Of a stretch of 64,000 bases of DNA, positions 55,758 through 64,000 are shown one piece after another. This DNA comes from Pseudoalteromonas flavipulchra NCIMB 2033 = ATCC BAA-314 (GTDB taxonomy: Bacteria; Pseudomonadota; Gammaproteobacteria; Enterobacterales; Alteromonadaceae). Position 1 is the first letter of the stretch; the number at the start of each line of letters is the position of its first letter. The notes beneath the pieces were generated by a model that was given only the letters and a program-made list of their open reading frames with translations, searched no databases and was not told the DNA's origin. The stretch spans positions 1 through 64,000 of the forward strand of contig JWIH01000012.1 of assembly GCA_000814665.1 (NCBI GenBank). Reading direction: 5' to 3'. Made by a program: the position numbers and the translations under genes.

Positions 55758-56327
55758 ATGACTATCGCTGCCGCGCTTGCTGAGCGCAGTAACAATCAAT
55801 GTGAGCTATGTACCTCAACGGATGGTCTCGAAGTATACGAAGTACCACCAGTCGCCGAGGCGCATTCTGACAAATGTGTTTATCTTTGTAGCCAGTGCAA
55901 ACCACAGGTTGAAGGTCAACAGGATTTAGAAGCCAACCATTGGCACTGTTTAAACGATAGTATGTGGAGCCAAGTTCCTGCCGTTCAGGTTGTTGCCTAC
56001 CGTATGCTTAAACGCCTCGCGCCAGATAATGGTTGGGCTCAAGATGCATTAGACATGCTGTATCTAGAAGATGAGACTCGAGCATGGGCAGATCAAGCAC
56101 TTGCAGAGGATGACGACCTTGTTCACCTAGACAGTAACGGGGTGAAACTGAGCGCTGGTGACACAGTGACTTTGATTAAAGACTTGGATGTTAAAGGTAG
56201 TAGCCTAGTTGCAAAACGCGGCACTGCGGTACGTAACATTCGCCTCTCGCCTTCAAACCCAGAGCATATTGAAGGTCGCGTAGAAGGTCAAAACATCGTT
56301 ATTTTAACGAAGTTTGTTAAGAAATAA
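55758..56327 (+). CDS. yjdM: PhnA/YjdM family zinc-ribbon protein
   Basis: A 189-residue cytoplasmic protein. An N-terminal zinc ribbon (CELC at about 15-18 and CSQC at about 44-47) precedes the PhnA C-terminal domain, a small beta barrel (VKLSAGDTVTLIKDLDVKGS, KRGTAVRNIRL). Despite its old name, the E. coli homologue is not part of the phosphonate pathway; its role is unclear. Its 3' end is followed by a hairpin split by a MITE-like element. Confidence 0.88.
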   Translation: MTIAAALAERSNNQCELCTSTDGLEVYEVPPVAEAHSDKCVYLCSQCKPQVEGQQDLEANHWHCLNDSMWSQVPAVQVVAYRMLKRLAPDNGWAQDALDMLYLEDETRAWADQALAEDDDLVHLDSNGVKLSAGDTVTLIKDLDVKGSSLVAKRGTAVRNIRLSPSNPEHIEGRVEGQNIVILTKFVKK

Positions 56328-56340
56328 CTAGGTCCCAAGA

Positions 56341-56657
56341 TAAACTGCTAAGTCTCTTCAATACATTATCGACTAGGGCCTGTTGATCTTTGCTGTTTGA
56401 TTTTTGTTCTCCTGCGTGTGTTTTGGTCGCGACGCTCGACTTGCCGCCTAGTAATCTAGGCAAAAGTTGAGCAACAATGAACAAAGCGCACTCAGGTGAA
56501 CCCAAAGGGCAGCGCTTGATTAGCATTTCTACTGTGTTCTCGCCTGACTCACATAGAATAACTATGCTACGCAGGCTCTGCCTTGTACAAATACCAATCA
56601 AACTGCTGCAAAAACAAACTTGAAAGGTAAACAGGCCCTAGATAGCTTAGCAGTTTA
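56341..56657. terminator. Terminator-like hairpin split by an insertion
   Basis: TAAACTGCTAAG (56341-56352) and CTTAGCAGTTTA (56646-56657, followed by TTTTTA) are perfect 12-bp complements separated by 293 bp that include a MITE-like element. Without the insertion they would form a bidirectional terminator between the convergent yjdM and rlmJ genes. Confidence 0.5.
56373..56641. mobile_element. MITE-like element (269 bp, no transposase)
   Basis: Perfect 12-bp terminal inverted repeats CTAGGGCCTGTT (56373-56384) and AACAGGCCCTAG (56630-56641), with weaker complementarity for about 15 bp further in. CTAG or TA at each tip may be the duplicated target, with GGGCCTGTT as the true end. There is no coding capacity; the 94-codon open frame across it is spurious. 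Probably mobilised by an IS elsewhere in the genome. Confidence 0.7.
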
Positions 56658-56663
56658 TTTTTA

Positions 56664-57506
56664 CTATTCTTCTACTAATTGAATACTGCGATAAAACGCA
56701 CCGTCATCCTCAGCCAATAATGAAACCAGCTCGGGCAACACTTGATCCATGGTTTTCTTTAAGGTCCAAGGTGGATTGATCACCATCATACCAGAAGCCG
56801 TCATGCCTCGTTCTTGGGTATCTGCCCGGGTGGCAAGTTCAAACACTTGGATATTACGCACTCCAGATTCAATCAGGCTCGACTCCATTGCATCAATGCG
56901 TTCACGGTCAACAACGGGGTACCAGATCATATACACGCCGGAATCAAACTTCTTGTGCGCTTTTATAATGCTTTTAACCGCAACATCATAATCGGATTTG
57001 ATTTCATATGGAGGATCCATCAGCACGCAGGCTCTGCGTGAAGCTGGAGGCACCAATCCTAACAGCCCTTTAAAACCATCACTCCCAGTGACGCGCAGTG
57101 ATTTTTTATGTGCCGTATTTTGCTTTAACAGCTCAAGATCTTTTGGATGTAGCTCAAAAAACCAGCCGTTATCCTGACGACGTAAGAAGTGCTCCGCTAC
57201 CTTAGGAGAGCCAGGATAATGGCTTAATTTATCGCCTTCGTTAAAAGACTTGATTAGTGCCACATAGTCGCTAATTGCCGACACGGATCCTGAATAGTTC
57301 CACAGCTTAGCTATGCCTTGCAGATACTCCTGAGTTTTTTGCGCATCACTGCTCGCCAGCTCAAAAAAACCAGCGCCAGAGTGCGTATCCACGTAATCGT
57401 ATGGCTTATCTTTTTTAGCCATGTATGACAGAGCTTCTGCCAATACTAAATGTTTGATCACATCGGCAGGGTTTCCTGCATGAAAAGAATGTCGGTAACT
57501 GAGCAT
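56664..57506 (-). CDS. rlmJ: 23S rRNA (adenine(2030)-N6)-methyltransferase RlmJ
   Basis: RlmJ methylates A2030 of 23S rRNA. The 280-residue protein starts MLSYRHSFHAGNPADVIKH, as in E. coli. The SAM-binding region is DTHSGAGFFELAS (about residues 42-54), the catalytic motif is DPPYEIKSDY (about 166-175) and a late motif is GMTASGMMVINPPW. ATG 57506 was chosen over the upstream frame extension because it matches the family start and follows GGCGGGG. Confidence 0.95.
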   Translation of the reverse strand: MLSYRHSFHAGNPADVIKHLVLAEALSYMAKKDKPYDYVDTHSGAGFFELASSDAQKTQEYLQGIAKLWNYSGSVSAISDYVALIKSFNEGDKLSHYPGSPKVAEHFLRRQDNGWFFELHPKDLELLKQNTAHKKSLRVTGSDGFKGLLGLVPPASRRACVLMDPPYEIKSDYDVAVKSIIKAHKKFDSGVYMIWYPVVDRERIDAMESSLIESGVRNIQVFELATRADTQERGMTASGMMVINPPWTLKKTMDQVLPELVSLLAEDDGAFYRSIQLVEE

Positions 57507-57740
57507 AACCCCGCCTTGATAAAAATAATAACAACACTGGTGAAATAAACCTGAGCTAAATTTAAGCAATGATTCATCAATTTTTAACTTTAGACTGAAT
57601 CACTTCTGAACAAAATATTCCAATATCGGCATTATCTCTTAAAAGTTGAGAAAAATCAGCAGAAAGTCGCGTAAACACTAGCATCCTTAGCCGCTTTGTT
57701 TTACATTTGCATGACAAATCACAGTCATATGAGCGCATTT

Positions 57741-57968
57741 ATGAATAACCAAGATCTCCAAAAACTCGACCAGTTGATTGACCAACTTTTGAGCCAAAAT
57801 AACCAGTTAAAATCGGAAGTTTCGGCACTAAAAGAACAAAATCAAAAACTCATCGATGAAAATGAAACCCTACAGCTTGAAATGCTAGAAAGCGAAGAAA
57901 AGCAAAAAGAATTTAGTTCATCTTTATCTGGCCTACTTGATAAGTTGCAAACTCAACAGGCGAGCTAA
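57741..57968 (+). CDS. Small ZapB-like coiled-coil protein (TIGR02449 type)
   Basis: A 75-residue, almost entirely coiled-coil protein (LQKLDQLIDQLLSQNNQLKS and onwards, with heptad Leu/Ile). It matches the small coiled-coil family found next to zapA in gammaproteobacteria and is related in type to ZapB. The start is uncertain: ATG 57741 fits the family, but ATGs at 57729 and 57711 are in frame. The stop overlaps the zapA start (TAATG), so the two are coupled. A Z-ring role is inferred from context. Confidence 0.75.
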   Translation: MNNQDLQKLDQLIDQLLSQNNQLKSEVSALKEQNQKLIDENETLQLEMLESEEKQKEFSSSLSGLLDKLQTQQAS

Positions 57969-58252
57969 TGTCTGAGCAGAATAACCAAGTAACAGTGACG
58001 TTACTTGGCAAGTCACATCAATTTGCATGTGCGCCAGATCAAGAAGAAGCGCTGCATAACGCCGTAGCGCTTTTAGACCGACGTGTAGAAGAAATGCGTA
58101 AACGTTCAACTGTTCGCAATGATCACAATGCTTTACTACTCGCAGCCCTACACCTTTGTCATGATTTACAAGCATTGGAAGCAAAGCAACAGCAAGACGC
58201 TGAGTTCGTTTCCACGCTCATCGACAAGTTAGTGCTGCCAGCAGGCGAATAA
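57968..58252 (+). CDS. zapA: Cell division protein ZapA
   Basis: ZapA bundles FtsZ protofilaments and promotes Z-ring assembly. The 94-residue protein has the N-terminal beta hairpin (VTVTLLGKSHQFACAPDQEE), the helix LHNAVALLDRRVEEMRKRS and a C-terminal coiled coil with LLLAALHLCHDL. Length is normal. The next gene starts inside its stop codon, so there is no room for a 6S RNA gene immediately downstream, unlike the usual gammaproteobacterial order. Confidence 0.93.
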   Translation: MSEQNNQVTVTLLGKSHQFACAPDQEEALHNAVALLDRRVEEMRKRSTVRNDHNALLLAALHLCHDLQALEAKQQQDAEFVSTLIDKLVLPAGE

Positions 58253-59232
58253 TGCCGACATACTGGAGCAAACCTATCTTACGTAGCATCTCTCTTATTT
58301 GGGCTATCATTCTATTGGCGGCAAGTTTTAAAAGTACCGCCGCCAATGCTAATCAGTTCCATAAAGTCAATGACGCGGTTTATTTTATCCAAGGAAAAGA
58401 TAGCGCTTTACAGCCCAATCAAGCTGTAGTTATTGGCAAACAGTGTGCACTGTTGGCATCCATACATGGCGATCTTGTCACCACAGAAGCCTTGATCCAC
58501 GAATTAGAAAAGCGCCTCACCGTTCCGCTTTGTTACGCAATCTCTTTGCATGCCGATATCAAACAAGACACCAGCATAGTGCTACTCAAGCATGCTTATC
58601 CAAATTTACAATGGCTAAGTCCAACGGCAATATCAGCCAACGCATTGACGAGGGCCTTTCACTCACAGCTTGAGCTTTTTAACCAAAGCATCATGCTTAG
58701 TGAAAATCGTATCGCGTCTCTTGAACCTAGTGAACGGCCGAAATGGCAAGCCAAACTTACACTGGCAAAAAGTAGAATTGCAACGTGGTCCAAGTTCGCC
58801 ACACAAGCGCCATCGAGTAAAGCCATTGGTAACGCGCCTAAAACCGTGGAGCTAGGAGGTGTAGTGGTTGAGCTTGCTCAAGTCACGGGCTTTAGCGGTC
58901 ATGACATCAGTGTTTATCTGCCAAAATATCAAGGCTTGATAGCAGGTTATAGCGTGGATCAGATCCCACTTGCGCATTTACCGCATACTACACAGTGGCA
59001 ACAAGCGATTACCCACTTTAATCGCTATGCACTCGATTGGATATTACCAGCAACAGGAAAACCCTACCGTCCTGAAATGCTGGCCACTCCAGCACAATTT
59101 TTGGCTTTATTAGCGTTACAAGATACTCAGCAAGTGGTTGATAAAATAAGTATTTTATATCCAGATAAACACATGCAGCAACGCGCGTTATTGCAGTGGC
59201 AGCACTTTCAGCAGCAAAGAAATTTTGAATAA
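58252..59232 (+). CDS. Exported metallo-beta-lactamase-fold-like protein lacking the metal motif
   Basis: A 326-residue protein with a signal peptide (hydrophobic about residues 12-28, cleavage near ANA). The order of segments follows the metallo-beta-lactamase fold: VNDAVYFIQG, a strand at the usual VIDTG position (CALLASIHGD), EALIHELEKR, then YAISLHADIKQDTS where the zinc motif HxHxDH should lie, and a late DWILPATGKP resembling the usual VVPGHG. No HxHxDH is present, so it is probably not a zinc hydrolase. Coupled to zapA by a one-base overlap, and 27 bp before mltD. Confidence 0.55.
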   Translation: MPTYWSKPILRSISLIWAIILLAASFKSTAANANQFHKVNDAVYFIQGKDSALQPNQAVVIGKQCALLASIHGDLVTTEALIHELEKRLTVPLCYAISLHADIKQDTSIVLLKHAYPNLQWLSPTAISANALTRAFHSQLELFNQSIMLSENRIASLEPSERPKWQAKLTLAKSRIATWSKFATQAPSSKAIGNAPKTVELGGVVVELAQVTGFSGHDISVYLPKYQGLIAGYSVDQIPLAHLPHTTQWQQAITHFNRYALDWILPATGKPYRPEMLATPAQFLALLALQDTQQVVDKISILYPDKHMQQRALLQWQHFQQQRNFE

Positions 59233-59259
59233 AACTTAACCTCTCGGTATAGTAAAAGG

Positions 59260-60756
59260 ATGAACAGAGTATTAATACAGCTGAGCGGGTTAATAATATT
59301 AACCATGCTTTCTGGGTGTAAAAGCAGTAGCAGTCCACAGGTGAGCAGGCAAGCCATTTTGTCGGCTCTCACTCAAGTGCCCGTAGAAAAGCCAGTCACG
59401 TCTCCTGCTATCGTTGAGGTAGAACCTCCCAAAATCACTACCGTTAAAGCCCCCCTCAGAGACGATGATTTATGGCAACACATACGCCAAAAGCTCAGTT
59501 TTAATACTGCATCTCACCCAAGGCTTGATAAGCGCATAAAATGGTATTTATCACAGCCTAATTATCTCAATGTGGTAAATAAGCGCGCCGCCCCCTACTT
59601 TTATCACGTAGTAAAAAAGGTAGAGCGCAAAGGTCTTCCTATTGAAATCGCATTACTCCCTTTTGTCGAAAGTGACTTTAGACCAAAGGCCAAATCGCAA
59701 CAAAATGCTGTTGGAGTTTGGCAACTAGTGGATGCCACTGCCTACCATTTCGGCATCAAGAAAGACGAATGGTATGACGGTCGACAGGATGTGTTAGCAT
59801 CGACTGACGCCGCGCTTGATTATTTGCTGTATTTGCATGAACGCTTTGATGGCGACTGGCTACACGCGCTTGCAGCCTACAATAGTGGTGAAGGGCGCGT
59901 CAAAAAGGCCATCGCAAAAAATAGAAAAGCAGGAAAGTCGACCCACTTTTGGCACTTAACATTACCAAAAGAAACCGCAGACTACGTGCCCAAACTCTTA
60001 GCGCTCAGCCACTTACTAAAAACCTCACCCAAGGGTTTTAAGGTACCAAGTTTGCCCAACAAGGCCACTACGTCGATACTTGATATTGGACAGCAATTTG
60101 ACGTCAATCAACTGGCTAAACTCAGCGGTATCAAAAAGCGTCAACTATACGCACTCAATCAAGGGATCTTAAAACATAGAAGCTCTCCAAACGGTCCTCA
60201 CAAAGTGTTATTACCATTATCCGAGCAAGCATTGTTGAAAAGTGCATTTTTCAGGGAAAACTTCAGCCAAGGCTACACAGTCAAAGCTAACGACACACTC
60301 TACCGCATCGCGTTAAATGCGGGAATGAGTGTTAGTGCACTAAAAGCGCTAAACAATAAGCGCTCTGATTTGATCCGAGTTGGCGAAAAGCTATTAGTTT
60401 CCGAGAGTAATGAGCAGTTAGACTTACTTATCGACTATGACGTAAGCCCTTATATTAAAGAAATAAAAGCCAAGCCCATACCTCAAGTGGAACATCACCA
60501 CACCATAAAACAAGGCGAGTCGTTGTGGACTATCAGCCGTCACTACAAGGTCGCGGTAAAAGATTTATTAAATTGGAATTCACTCACGGCACAGAGTCTA
60601 TTAAAACCTGGCAAAGTGTTAATGGTGTTTTTACCAGCTCCTGCTGCACTAAAAAGCAATAAGACTCAACCAGCTAGCTCCTCAATCTCTAGCATTGAAG
60701 CACTCCAATCAATACTGCGCCATGGCAAGCCAAAGCAAAGTGAGAGCCCAAATTAA
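59260..60756 (+). CDS. mltD: Membrane-bound lytic murein transglycosylase D
   Basis: MltD cleaves the glycan strands of peptidoglycan to 1,6-anhydro products. The 498-residue lipoprotein has lipobox LSGC (Cys about residue 20), a family-1 SLT domain with LPFVESDFRPKAKSQQNAVG (catalytic Glu about 148) and AYNSGEGRVKKAI, and two LysM motifs (about residues 344-387 and 412-457) that bind peptidoglycan. Preceded by a weak ribosome-binding site (AAAAGGATG). Confidence 0.93.
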   Translation: MNRVLIQLSGLIILTMLSGCKSSSSPQVSRQAILSALTQVPVEKPVTSPAIVEVEPPKITTVKAPLRDDDLWQHIRQKLSFNTASHPRLDKRIKWYLSQPNYLNVVNKRAAPYFYHVVKKVERKGLPIEIALLPFVESDFRPKAKSQQNAVGVWQLVDATAYHFGIKKDEWYDGRQDVLASTDAALDYLLYLHERFDGDWLHALAAYNSGEGRVKKAIAKNRKAGKSTHFWHLTLPKETADYVPKLLALSHLLKTSPKGFKVPSLPNKATTSILDIGQQFDVNQLAKLSGIKKRQLYALNQGILKHRSSPNGPHKVLLPLSEQALLKSAFFRENFSQGYTVKANDTLYRIALNAGMSVSALKALNNKRSDLIRVGEKLLVSESNEQLDLLIDYDVSPYIKEIKAKPIPQVEHHHTIKQGESLWTISRHYKVAVKDLLNWNSLTAQSLLKPGKVLMVFLPAPAALKSNKTQPASSSISSIEALQSILRHGKPKQSESPN

Positions 60757-60856
60757 AGGGATAGACTTGCGTCCAAGAAGCGCACTCACGTAAACTACAG
60801 CTTTACAGGTGGATGCTAAATGGCGTCACCGAACACTATTTATTTAAGGTTTACTT

Positions 60857-61345
60857 ATGCAAATTGCAAAGAACACAGTGGTAGAGTTTCACTACACACT
60901 TCACGAAGGTGACAGCCAAATCGAATCAAGCAAAGAAGGCGAGCCACTAAACTACCTGCACGGTACTGAAGGCATGCTACCTGGTCTTGAAAGTGAACTT
61001 GAAGGTAAAACCGGTGGCGATAGCTTTACGGTAACCTTAACGCCAGAGCAAGCTTATGGCGAATATCAAGAAGGTCTAGTGCAGCGCATTCCTATTAAGC
61101 ACCTTCAAGGTCTTGGTGACAGCAAAGTTTGGAAGCCAGGCATGACTGCTATTGTCGATTCAAACCAAGGTCGTCATCAGGTTAAGGTAGTAAAAGTAGG
61201 ACGCTTTAATGCGGATTGCGACTTAAACCACCCATTTGCAGGAAAAACATTAACGTTTGATGTTGAGATCCTTTCTGTACGCGAAGCAACTGCAGAAGAA
61301 ATTTCACATGGTCACGTACACGCTGCTGGCGGCTGCGGACACTAA
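60857..61345 (+). CDS. slyD: FKBP-type peptidyl-prolyl isomerase SlyD
   Basis: A 162-residue cytoplasmic prolyl isomerase and chaperone. It has the FKBP core ([26 protein letters not shown]), the inserted IF chaperone loop (about residues 70-125) and [16 protein letters not shown]. The C-terminus is a short His- and Cys-containing tail ([12 protein letters not shown]), much shorter than in E. coli SlyD, so nickel binding may be weaker. AAGG lies 7 bp before the ATG. Its stop overlaps the next gene's start (TAATG). Confidence 0.93.
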   Translation: MQIAKNTVVEFHYTLHEGDSQIESSKEGEPLNYLHGTEGMLPGLESELEGKTGGDSFTVTLTPEQAYGEYQEGLVQRIPIKHLQGLGDSKVWKPGMTAIVDSNQGRHQVKVVKVGRFNADCDLNHPFAGKTLTFDVEILSVREATAEEISHGHVHAAGGCGH

Positions 61346-62076
61346 TGATGAACCAAGTTGCCATCGTTACCGGTGGCAGCTTTGGCATTGGCGCCGCCAT
61401 TGTCAACAAGCTGCTATCGCAACAATACACCGTTTATAACCTCGATATTCAGCCCAGTGAACAAGGGATTTTTCGCCATTGTGACGTCAGTAAAGTCGCC
61501 GATGTAAAGGCAACAATTGCAGATATAGTCGCAGAAACAGGGAAAATAGATGCGCTCGTTTCAAACGCGGGGAAACATCTGAGTGCAACCATCGAAGATA
61601 CCGACGAAGCCACACTTGACGCCCTTTTTGCATTGAATGTGAAAGGCGCTTACGCTGCCATTCAAGCCGTATTACCAAGCATGAAATCACAAGGTAGCGG
61701 TAGCATCGTATTGATGTCTTCGGATCAGGCTGTTATTGGTAAACCTAACTCCTTCGCTTACAACCTGTCTAAATGCGCGCTTGCTTCGATGGCGAAAACC
61801 ACAGCATTGGATTACGCCAAATTTAACATTCGCGCGAATGCAGTGTGCCCTGGCACAATTGAAACCCCGTTATTCCATCATGCCATTGATAGTTACTGCG
61901 CACGTAGCGGCGCTGATAAAGCTGAAATCGTTGCAGAAGAAGCCCTGTTGCAGCCATTGGGTAGATTAGGGCAACCGCAAGAGGTTGCAGCGCTGGTTGC
62001 TTTCTTGTTAAGTGAGGATGCGAGTTTTATCACAGGTAGCCTACAAAGCATTGATGGCGGTTATACCGCACAGTAA
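61345..62076 (+). CDS. Short-chain dehydrogenase/reductase
   Basis: A 243-residue SDR. The NAD(P) motif is [11 protein letters not shown] (about residues 9-19), NAG is in SNAGKH, the catalytic Ser is in VLMSSDQ, and Tyr/Lys are in YNLSK (about 145-149). The ending [17 protein letters not shown] is classical. Asp at the end of the second strand (YNLDIQP) favours NAD over NADP. A start at 61345 overlaps the slyD stop; ATG 61348 is equally possible. Paired with an amidohydrolase 11 bp downstream, it may oxidise a sugar or cyclic alcohol whose lactone the next enzyme opens. Confidence 0.88.
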   Translation: MMNQVAIVTGGSFGIGAAIVNKLLSQQYTVYNLDIQPSEQGIFRHCDVSKVADVKATIADIVAETGKIDALVSNAGKHLSATIEDTDEATLDALFALNVKGAYAAIQAVLPSMKSQGSGSIVLMSSDQAVIGKPNSFAYNLSKCALASMAKTTALDYAKFNIRANAVCPGTIETPLFHHAIDSYCARSGADKAEIVAEEALLQPLGRLGQPQEVAALVAFLLSEDASFITGSLQSIDGGYTAQ

Positions 62077-62087
62077 AAAAGGAATGC

Positions 62088-62924
62088 GTGATGAGTCTGA
62101 GAATTATTGATAGCCACTTACACTTTTTCGATTTAGCGTTAGGACAATATTCTTGGCTCAAGCACAACCCACCCGCTTGGCCTAATCTGGAAAAAATAAG
62201 GCAGAACCATACCCTTACAAGTCTCCCCCACCATGCACAGTTTACACTCGAAGCCTTAGTGCATGTGGAAGCCGGTTTTGATAATCACAATCCCATCAAC
62301 GAATTACATTGGTTAAATCAGGAACTAGGCAGCTTTCCTTTTAAAGCCGTCGGTTACGCACCTATTAACGCGACTCCTGAGCAATTTAGCGCAGCTATAG
62401 CACAGTTAGCACATCCTCATCTCGTGGCGATAAGAGACATCACCGAAGGCTGTGACAGCCAACGTTTGTCTGCGCCTTTCGTGCTCGAAAATCTCACCTG
62501 TCTTGCCGAGCATGGACTACATTTTGAGGCGCAATTAGAATTTAAACAAAGCGAAAAAGTAGACCTTATATTACAACTTGCAGAACAAAAAGCTGACCTT
62601 AAAATCGTATTTAACCATGCTGGTTTTATTGACGCTAACAGTCCTTGTACAGATATATTAAGGCGCATTGGAGCGCTTAATAATGTCATGATCAAGTGCT
62701 CTGGCCACGAAATGTTAGCAAACCCACTAACACTCTCTGAGTGGCTTACTCACTTAATCACACATGCAGGAGAAGAAAGCCTAATGCTAGGTTCGAATTA
62801 TCCGGTTTCTCTTATGCAAAAAAGCTATTGGCAAATATGGCAGGATTATTTAGACGTGATAGGCATATCGTCAACTTGGCATAAACTCAGCCGAGACAAT
62901 GCCAAAAGTTGCTATGGATTATGA
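62088..62924 (+). CDS. Amidohydrolase-2 family protein, lactonase-like
   Basis: A 278-residue TIM-barrel metal hydrolase of the COG3618 (L-fuconolactonase-like) type. Metal-binding DSHLHFFD is at about residues 8-15, HVEAG in the second part, VFNHAGF near 176 and GSNYPVS (the Asp of the usual GSDYP is Asn here) near 246. Members open sugar lactones or related rings. With the adjacent SDR it looks like a dehydrogenase/lactonase pair, but no sugar transporter or kinase is nearby. Tail overlaps the DUF2884 gene by 6 bp. Confidence 0.83.
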   Translation: MMSLRIIDSHLHFFDLALGQYSWLKHNPPAWPNLEKIRQNHTLTSLPHHAQFTLEALVHVEAGFDNHNPINELHWLNQELGSFPFKAVGYAPINATPEQFSAAIAQLAHPHLVAIRDITEGCDSQRLSAPFVLENLTCLAEHGLHFEAQLEFKQSEKVDLILQLAEQKADLKIVFNHAGFIDANSPCTDILRRIGALNNVMIKCSGHEMLANPLTLSEWLTHLITHAGEESLMLGSNYPVSLMQKSYWQIWQDYLDVIGISSTWHKLSRDNAKSCYGL

Positions 62925-63689
62925 GCGGATCTGGACAAGATCGTAAGCAACCAGCTCAGGTACTATACGCTGTAGTTTTTCTTCCGTTTGATCTAAGGTG
63001 TTTAAGCACTCGCAATATTCTGCCGCTTTTTCTTCTAATTGATGGGCCTTTTTCTGCAGCGATTTATCTATCTCTTTCGAAATAATCTCCATGCGTTGTC
63101 CCATATCGTTAATGCGATCTTCGATATTCCCTTCGCGAGATTTAAACGCATCCCCCAAAGAGACTAAAATAGAGCCCAACGAACCATGAACAGCAGAGTG
63201 AATTTTTTGGCTGATCTCTTTAGTAAAGAAATCATCAATTTTAGAAAGTGACTGTGGTGCGATAAAAAAGAAATCATCTCCACGCTTAAACTTATCCATC
63301 AGCGCACGTTCAACGTATTGCAACTGCGTTTTGAGCACTTCAGGTTCTTTGTCGGACATCCCCTCAACCACCTGCTCAATCGCACTCAATCCGAGGTTGA
63401 CGCCATCGGTCGCCAGATTAACCAGCTCAGGAACGGTATCCCGTATTCCTAGAGAGTACTCGCGCACAACTCTCTCCCCTTCCTGATCTAACTCAATCCA
63501 GCGACCTAGAATAAAAAGCTGACTATCATTGTTGATTTGGATTCGAGTCTGACCATCATCAACGATACGAATTTCGTTGTCAGTGATGATAAGACCATGC
63601 CCAAGTTCAACATCGCACTTATTGTTAGCATGGGCAGAAGACGTCAATACGGCACAAGACAAGGCTATCGCGCTGAGTAATCGATTCAT
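62919..63689 (-). CDS. DUF2884 (YggN-like) periplasmic protein
   Basis: A 256-residue exported protein with a signal peptide ending near SSAHA. The N-terminal CDVELGHGLIITDNEIRIVD followed by TRIQINNDSQLFILGRWIEL matches the DUF2884/YggN family. The rest is long amphipathic helices. E. coli YggN has no established function. GGAGG lies 5 bp before ATG 63689. Single-gene unit convergent with the amidohydrolase gene. Confidence 0.87.
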   Translation of the reverse strand: MNRLLSAIALSCAVLTSSAHANNKCDVELGHGLIITDNEIRIVDDGQTRIQINNDSQLFILGRWIELDQEGERVVREYSLGIRDTVPELVNLATDGVNLGLSAIEQVVEGMSDKEPEVLKTQLQYVERALMDKFKRGDDFFFIAPQSLSKIDDFFTKEISQKIHSAVHGSLGSILVSLGDAFKSREGNIEDRINDMGQRMEIISKEIDKSLQKKAHQLEEKAAEYCECLNTLDQTEEKLQRIVPELVAYDLVQIRS

Positions 63690-63866
63690 ATGGCCTCCTG
63701 TGTGCAGAATGTAAGACGGGAAAGGGGTGCTTCAGGAGAGTACCAAAAGATCAAACAATCCCAAAGCCATTTTAGACGGATGAAAGTAACAAGCTATGTC
63801 TGACTGGCAATATTAGAGATCCATACCCGTTAGCATCAAGGGTAGTAGCAATACCACTAATAAGGG

Positions 63867-64000
63867 CTATTGGTAGTATCTTACTAACCTGACAAAGGCA
63901 TCCGCAGTTTTAATGGTTGGATTATTTTTACCATCAGCAAACTGATACACCCAAGCAAACTGAGGTTGGTTCGTTTGGGTCGTTGCCGACCAATAATTAT
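63867..64000 (-). CDS. C-terminal end of a DUF1566 (Lcl-type) domain protein (runs off the right edge)
   Basis: Forty-three complete codons are visible, ending at TAG 63867-63869. They read NYWSATTQTN, then WVYQFADGKNN and AFVRLVRYYQ. YWSxT, a W-x-x-x-F strand and a final VRLVR are the hallmarks of DUF1566 domains, found at the ends of many exported, often modular surface proteins. The start lies beyond the window. Confidence 0.7.
   Translation of the reverse strand, partial: NYWSATTQTNQPQFAWVYQFADGKNNPTIKTADAFVRLVRYYQ

Noticed and set aside
56317..56601. Minus-strand 94-codon open frame
   Set aside because: It overlaps the MITE-like element and the yjdM 3' end; no plausible ribosome-binding site or domain.
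58180..58320. 6S RNA (ssrS) expected downstream of zapA
   Set aside because: The next coding sequence begins inside the zapA stop codon, so there is no space; no 6S-like structure is seen.

Overview
The window is chromosomal DNA of a marine gammaproteobacterium, most likely Pseudoalteromonas or a close Alteromonadales relative. The evidence is the gene orders (rpsU-yqeY-dnaG-rpoD, dusB-fis, queA-tgt-yajC-secD-secF, pstC-pstA-pstB-phoU), close similarity of the housekeeping proteins to their E. coli counterparts, moderate-to-low GC, many c-di-GMP proteins and short intergenic repeats. It is essentially all genes, with no rRNA, tRNA, prophage, complete insertion sequence or CRISPR array.

Layout. 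1-1046: 5' part of ftsY (minus strand), which carries 20 near-identical 48-bp repeats. 1309-9201: rsmD, then the macromolecular-synthesis operon (rpsU, yqeY, dnaG, rpoD), prmA and dusB-fis. 9413-13235: purH and purD, with a lipoprotein-type methyltransferase gene between them. 13350-22739: a mixed set including DUF2797, a CBS/PAS/GGDEF/EAL protein, a histone-deacetylase-like hydrolase, a serine beta-lactamase-family hydrolase, a three-gene overlapping operon (unknown, LysE-type exporter, gamma-glutamylcyclotransferase-like), a CHM-isomerase and rsuA. 22866-28790: an accessory-looking stretch with a chemoreceptor, a 34-codon peptide gene with a classical double-glycine leader followed by a multi-pass membrane protein, a periplasmic solute-binding protein, an EAL-CBS-GGDEF protein and a lipoprotein behind a Fur box. 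28923-34721: queA-tgt-yajC-secDF, with a repeat element between queA and tgt. 35042-41060: a REC-REC-PAS-GGDEF-EAL protein, a small membrane protein, an ECF sigma/anti-sigma/periplasmic protein operon and oxyR. 41169-53303: a phosphate block, with pit and its DUF47 partner, phoU-pstBAC (no pstS), gcvR-like, ppk1 and ppx. 53426-64000: an EAL-HDOD protein, a solute-binding protein, PhnA/YjdM, a MITE-like insertion, rlmJ, zapB-like, zapA, a metallo-beta-lactamase-fold-like protein without metal ligands, mltD, slyD, an SDR/amidohydrolase pair, a DUF2884 protein and the 3' end of a DUF1566 gene.

How the genes work together. The left third serves replication initiation, transcription and translation. 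The phosphate block combines low- and high-affinity uptake with polyphosphate synthesis and breakdown. Two PhoB-box-like sequences, one before pstC and one before ppk1, suggest both sides respond to phosphate starvation. Four c-di-GMP-type proteins plus a chemoreceptor fit control of motility or surface life.

The least explained items are the double-glycine peptide/membrane-protein pair (24744-25485) with its structured leader, the ECF sigma operon (38039-40039), the Fur-box lipoprotein (28263-28790), the MITE-like element inside a terminator-like hairpin (56341-56657), and the apparent pseudo-enzyme at 58252-59232. All assignments come from reading the sequence and recalling protein families; no database search was run.
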